From the NCBI RefSeq assembly GCF_040448305.1, contig NZ_CP148752.1, positions 496,001 to 560,000 of the forward strand: a DNA stretch of 64,000 nt, given 5' to 3'. A model generated the notes under the pieces. The model was not told the origin of the DNA. It did no database searches and saw nothing but the letters and a program-made list of their open reading frames with translations. How positions within the stretch are numbered: the first letter of the stretch is position 1; every line of letters starts with the position of its first letter. The position numbers and the translations under genes are program-made. This document shows, one piece after another, positions 62,634 to 64,000 of this stretch. The DNA comes from Pseudomonas fluorescens (GTDB lineage: Bacteria; Pseudomonadota; Gammaproteobacteria; Pseudomonadales; Pseudomonadaceae).

Positions 62634-62707
62634 GTTTGAGTCTTACCAGACTAACTGAGTTGGCAATAGTGAATCGATTCCCTCGGGTGTCGATTGATTG
62701 GTCTGCA

Positions 62708-62747
62708 TGACCCACAAAAAAGCCGACAGCGATGTCGGCTTTTTTGT
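62708..62747. repeat. 40-bp direct repeat, copy 2 (terminator between dinD and TIR genes)
   Basis: It is 39/40 identical to the motB-terminator copy at 60943-60982 and in the same orientation. The AAAAAAGCCGACA/TGTCGGCTTTTTT hairpin can end transcription from either side, so it probably terminates the minus-strand caspase-TIR operon. Confidence 0.9.
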
Positions 62748-62761
62748 CGGCGTTTTCTACG

Positions 62762-63253
62762 TTAAAAGCCGCGGATGACTCGGGACTTGAGATCGGCGTG
62801 AAAACGATCCGCATTGGACTTGTTGACGCTGCGCACCGACTCGCTACCCGTCACCGATTCCAGCGACATCGAGCGCTTGAGTGTCGATTCGTTTCGATAG
62901 GCATCAATAAAGAACTCGATGTCCCGGTCGCTGGTCAGCTTCGGCCATTTATCGAGGTACAGCGGCAGTTCGGTCGGGCCGGTCTTGAACGAGCATATGC
63001 GTCGGTTGGTGATGGTCGCCTCGCCGATTTCGAACGGCACCCACCAGGACAGCGCGGTTTTCTCTGACACCACCGCCAGCAGGTGTGTGCATTCGCTGAT
63101 GTTGCGGGTGATCACCCCGGTGATGTCATCGGTGGTCTGGGATTCGATATCCAGTACGTCGAGGTAGGTCTTGATATTGGCCTGGATCAGGCGCCCGTTG
63201 ATTTTGACCGCGTGGGCGCGATCCATGTGGCGGTAGCTGATAAACACTGGCAT
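62762..63253 (-). CDS. TIR-domain protein, partner of the caspase-like protease
   Basis: The 163-aa protein is essentially a TIR domain (about 1-110) with a short C-terminal extension. It begins MPVFISYRHMDRAHAVKING and has the TIR core strands (NIKTYLDVLDIES; CTHLLAVVSEKTALSWW). A conserved Glu lies in WWVPFEIGEA (Glu75), the position used by NAD-cleaving TIRs. The ATG overlaps the stop of the caspase gene by one base (TGATG), so the two are translationally coupled. In type IV Thoeris a TIR protein makes a cyclic ADP-ribose signal that switches on a caspase-like protease; that role is inferred here from architecture. The C-terminal 50 residues are basic and unassigned. Confidence 0.85.
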   Translation of the reverse strand: MPVFISYRHMDRAHAVKINGRLIQANIKTYLDVLDIESQTTDDITGVITRNISECTHLLAVVSEKTALSWWVPFEIGEATITNRRICSFKTGPTELPLYLDKWPKLTSDRDIEFFIDAYRNESTLKRSMSLESVTGSESVRSVNKSNADRFHADLKSRVIRGF

Positions 63254-64000
63254 CAGAAATGTCCCTTGATCGCGAGTTCGCGGTAATAGGCGCCGAGGGC
63301 GGTGAGGCGGCAGCCGGTGGAGTGGATGGCGGCGTAGTACATGTGTTCGGCGTCCACCGGTTCGACCAGGCTGTGGCGGTTGCACTTTTGCAGTTGGGCG
63401 AAGACTTCGCCGTGTTCCGGGTTGAACTCGGGTTCGGTGGGCTCAAAGCTGGGGGCGAGGGGGTACACCGACTCCGCTTCGGCAAACCATTCGGGGAGTT
63501 TGCGCAGGATTTCCTTGGGGATCAGCGGCGACACTTCGCGCAGGGAAATGAACTGCGAGACGTTGGTCTTGAACACCGGACGCTGTTCCCAGGCGTCGAG
63601 GGCATTGTCGACAAACGAATACAGGCTGCCGGGGGTGATCTTGCCCAGGATGTTCGCGGCTCCACCGTGCAGGGCCTGGAGCAACAATCCGGTGAACACG
63701 CCGTGCTGCACGCCCTCCATCGCCGGCTCTTCCTTTTTGCAGGCGGTCAGGATGGTCATGCCTTCGCCGACCACGCTGCCTTCACTGCGCAAGGCGCGCA
63801 GTTCGCCGGCCGAGCCGCTCTGGCAACAATCAAGAATGATCACTTTGTTCTTGATCCTGGTGGCCTTGCTCGCCCAGTTGAGAATGTCGCTGAGGCGAAT
63901 CCCGTCCTTGGCGCTCTTGTAATCCTGCGGGATCAACATGCCTTCGTCGGTGTCGGTGTCGAAGCTGCCGTGGCCGGCGAAATACAGCAGCGCGACATTG
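63253..64000 (-). CDS. Caspase-like protease (peptidase C14), N terminus beyond the window
   Basis: About 248 residues are visible; the start lies beyond 64000. The catalytic dyad is present: His in LLYFAGHGSFD (codon at 63970-63972) and Cys in IILDCCQSG (second Cys, codon at 63823-63825). After the protease core (to about 63540) is a roughly 90-residue C-terminal region (ESVYPLAPSFEPTEPEF... to CRLTALGAYYRELAIKGHF). It may carry a ligand-sensing or substrate-binding function. The gene is upstream of and coupled to the TIR gene. Together they match TIR-caspase defence, where signalling by the TIR protein leads to protease activation and growth arrest. Confidence 0.85.
   Translation of the reverse strand, partial: NVALLYFAGHGSFDTDTDEGMLIPQDYKSAKDGIRLSDILNWASKATRIKNKVIILDCCQSGSAGELRALRSEGSVVGEGMTILTACKKEEPAMEGVQHGVFTGLLLQALHGGAANILGKITPGSLYSFVDNALDAWEQRPVFKTNVSQFISLREVSPLIPKEILRKLPEWFAEAESVYPLAPSFEPTEPEFNPEHGEVFAQLQKCNRHSLVEPVDAEHMYYAAIHSTGCRLTALGAYYRELAIKGHF

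Noticed and set aside
62641..62707. Search for a tRNA or integrase attachment site between dinD and the repeat
   Set aside because: No tRNA fold or integrase gene was found; only the 40-bp repeat is supported.

Overview
The window reads as chromosomal DNA of a Pseudomonas of the fluorescens group. Gene content and order follow the P. aeruginosa PAO1 segment from roughly PA5017 down to PA4953 almost gene for gene. The intergenic gaps carry the inverted TGTGGGAGCGAGC...GCTCGCGA elements typical of fluorescent pseudomonads.

Region by region. 1-6.5 kb (minus strand): the first codons of a dipA-like gene, a PhoD-family phosphatase, then aceF and aceE (pyruvate dehydrogenase E2 and E1). 6.5-10.2 kb: a regulatory gap with paired dyads, then glnE, then REP elements where many pseudomonads carry ilvE. 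10.2-30.8 kb: the LPS core cluster. It runs waaF, waaC, waaG, waaP, wapP, wapQ, a tandem-kinase protein, a small lipoprotein, a carbamoyltransferase (wapO), glycosyltransferases (wapH, ssg, wapR), a Mig-14-like protein, the deacetylase dnpA, a WaaL-kinase fusion on the other strand, msbA and hldE. A truncated acyltransferase remnant lies between wapR and waaL. 30.9-36.7 kb: a conserved protein of unknown function, an aldo/keto reductase, an FAD oxidoreductase, an SMR pump, a LysR regulator and waaA. 36.7-45.8 kb: a TolC-like channel, a TPP riboswitch with thiC and cytX, a DUF3298-type lipoprotein, nudF, a DUF1249 protein, cpdA and a YqiA-type esterase. 45.8-52.4 kb: parE, a phytase-like esterase, a retropepsin-like protease, parC and a PqiC-like lipoprotein. 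52.6-60.9 kb: an AhpA/YtjB membrane protein, serB, psd, rhdA, an HDOD protein, and motA-motB behind a convincing sigma-28 promoter.

The last 3 kb are accessory DNA placed after motB, where PAO1 has rsgA. A 1.7-kb module (C4-type antisense RNA, small unknown protein, DinD) lies between two 40-bp copies of the motB terminator. It is followed by a minus-strand, translationally coupled pair: a caspase-like protease (cut by the window end) and a short TIR-domain protein. This pair has the architecture of the TIR-caspase anti-phage system called type IV Thoeris and is the most interesting locus in the window.

Functionally, most of the window is housekeeping: envelope LPS assembly from heptose activation (hldE) through core building (waaFCG, waaA), phosphorylation (waaP and relatives), flipping (msbA) and O-antigen ligation (waaL), plus central carbon and nitrogen control, thiamine synthesis, topoisomerase IV and the flagellar stator. 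No tRNA, rRNA, CRISPR array or transposase gene was seen.
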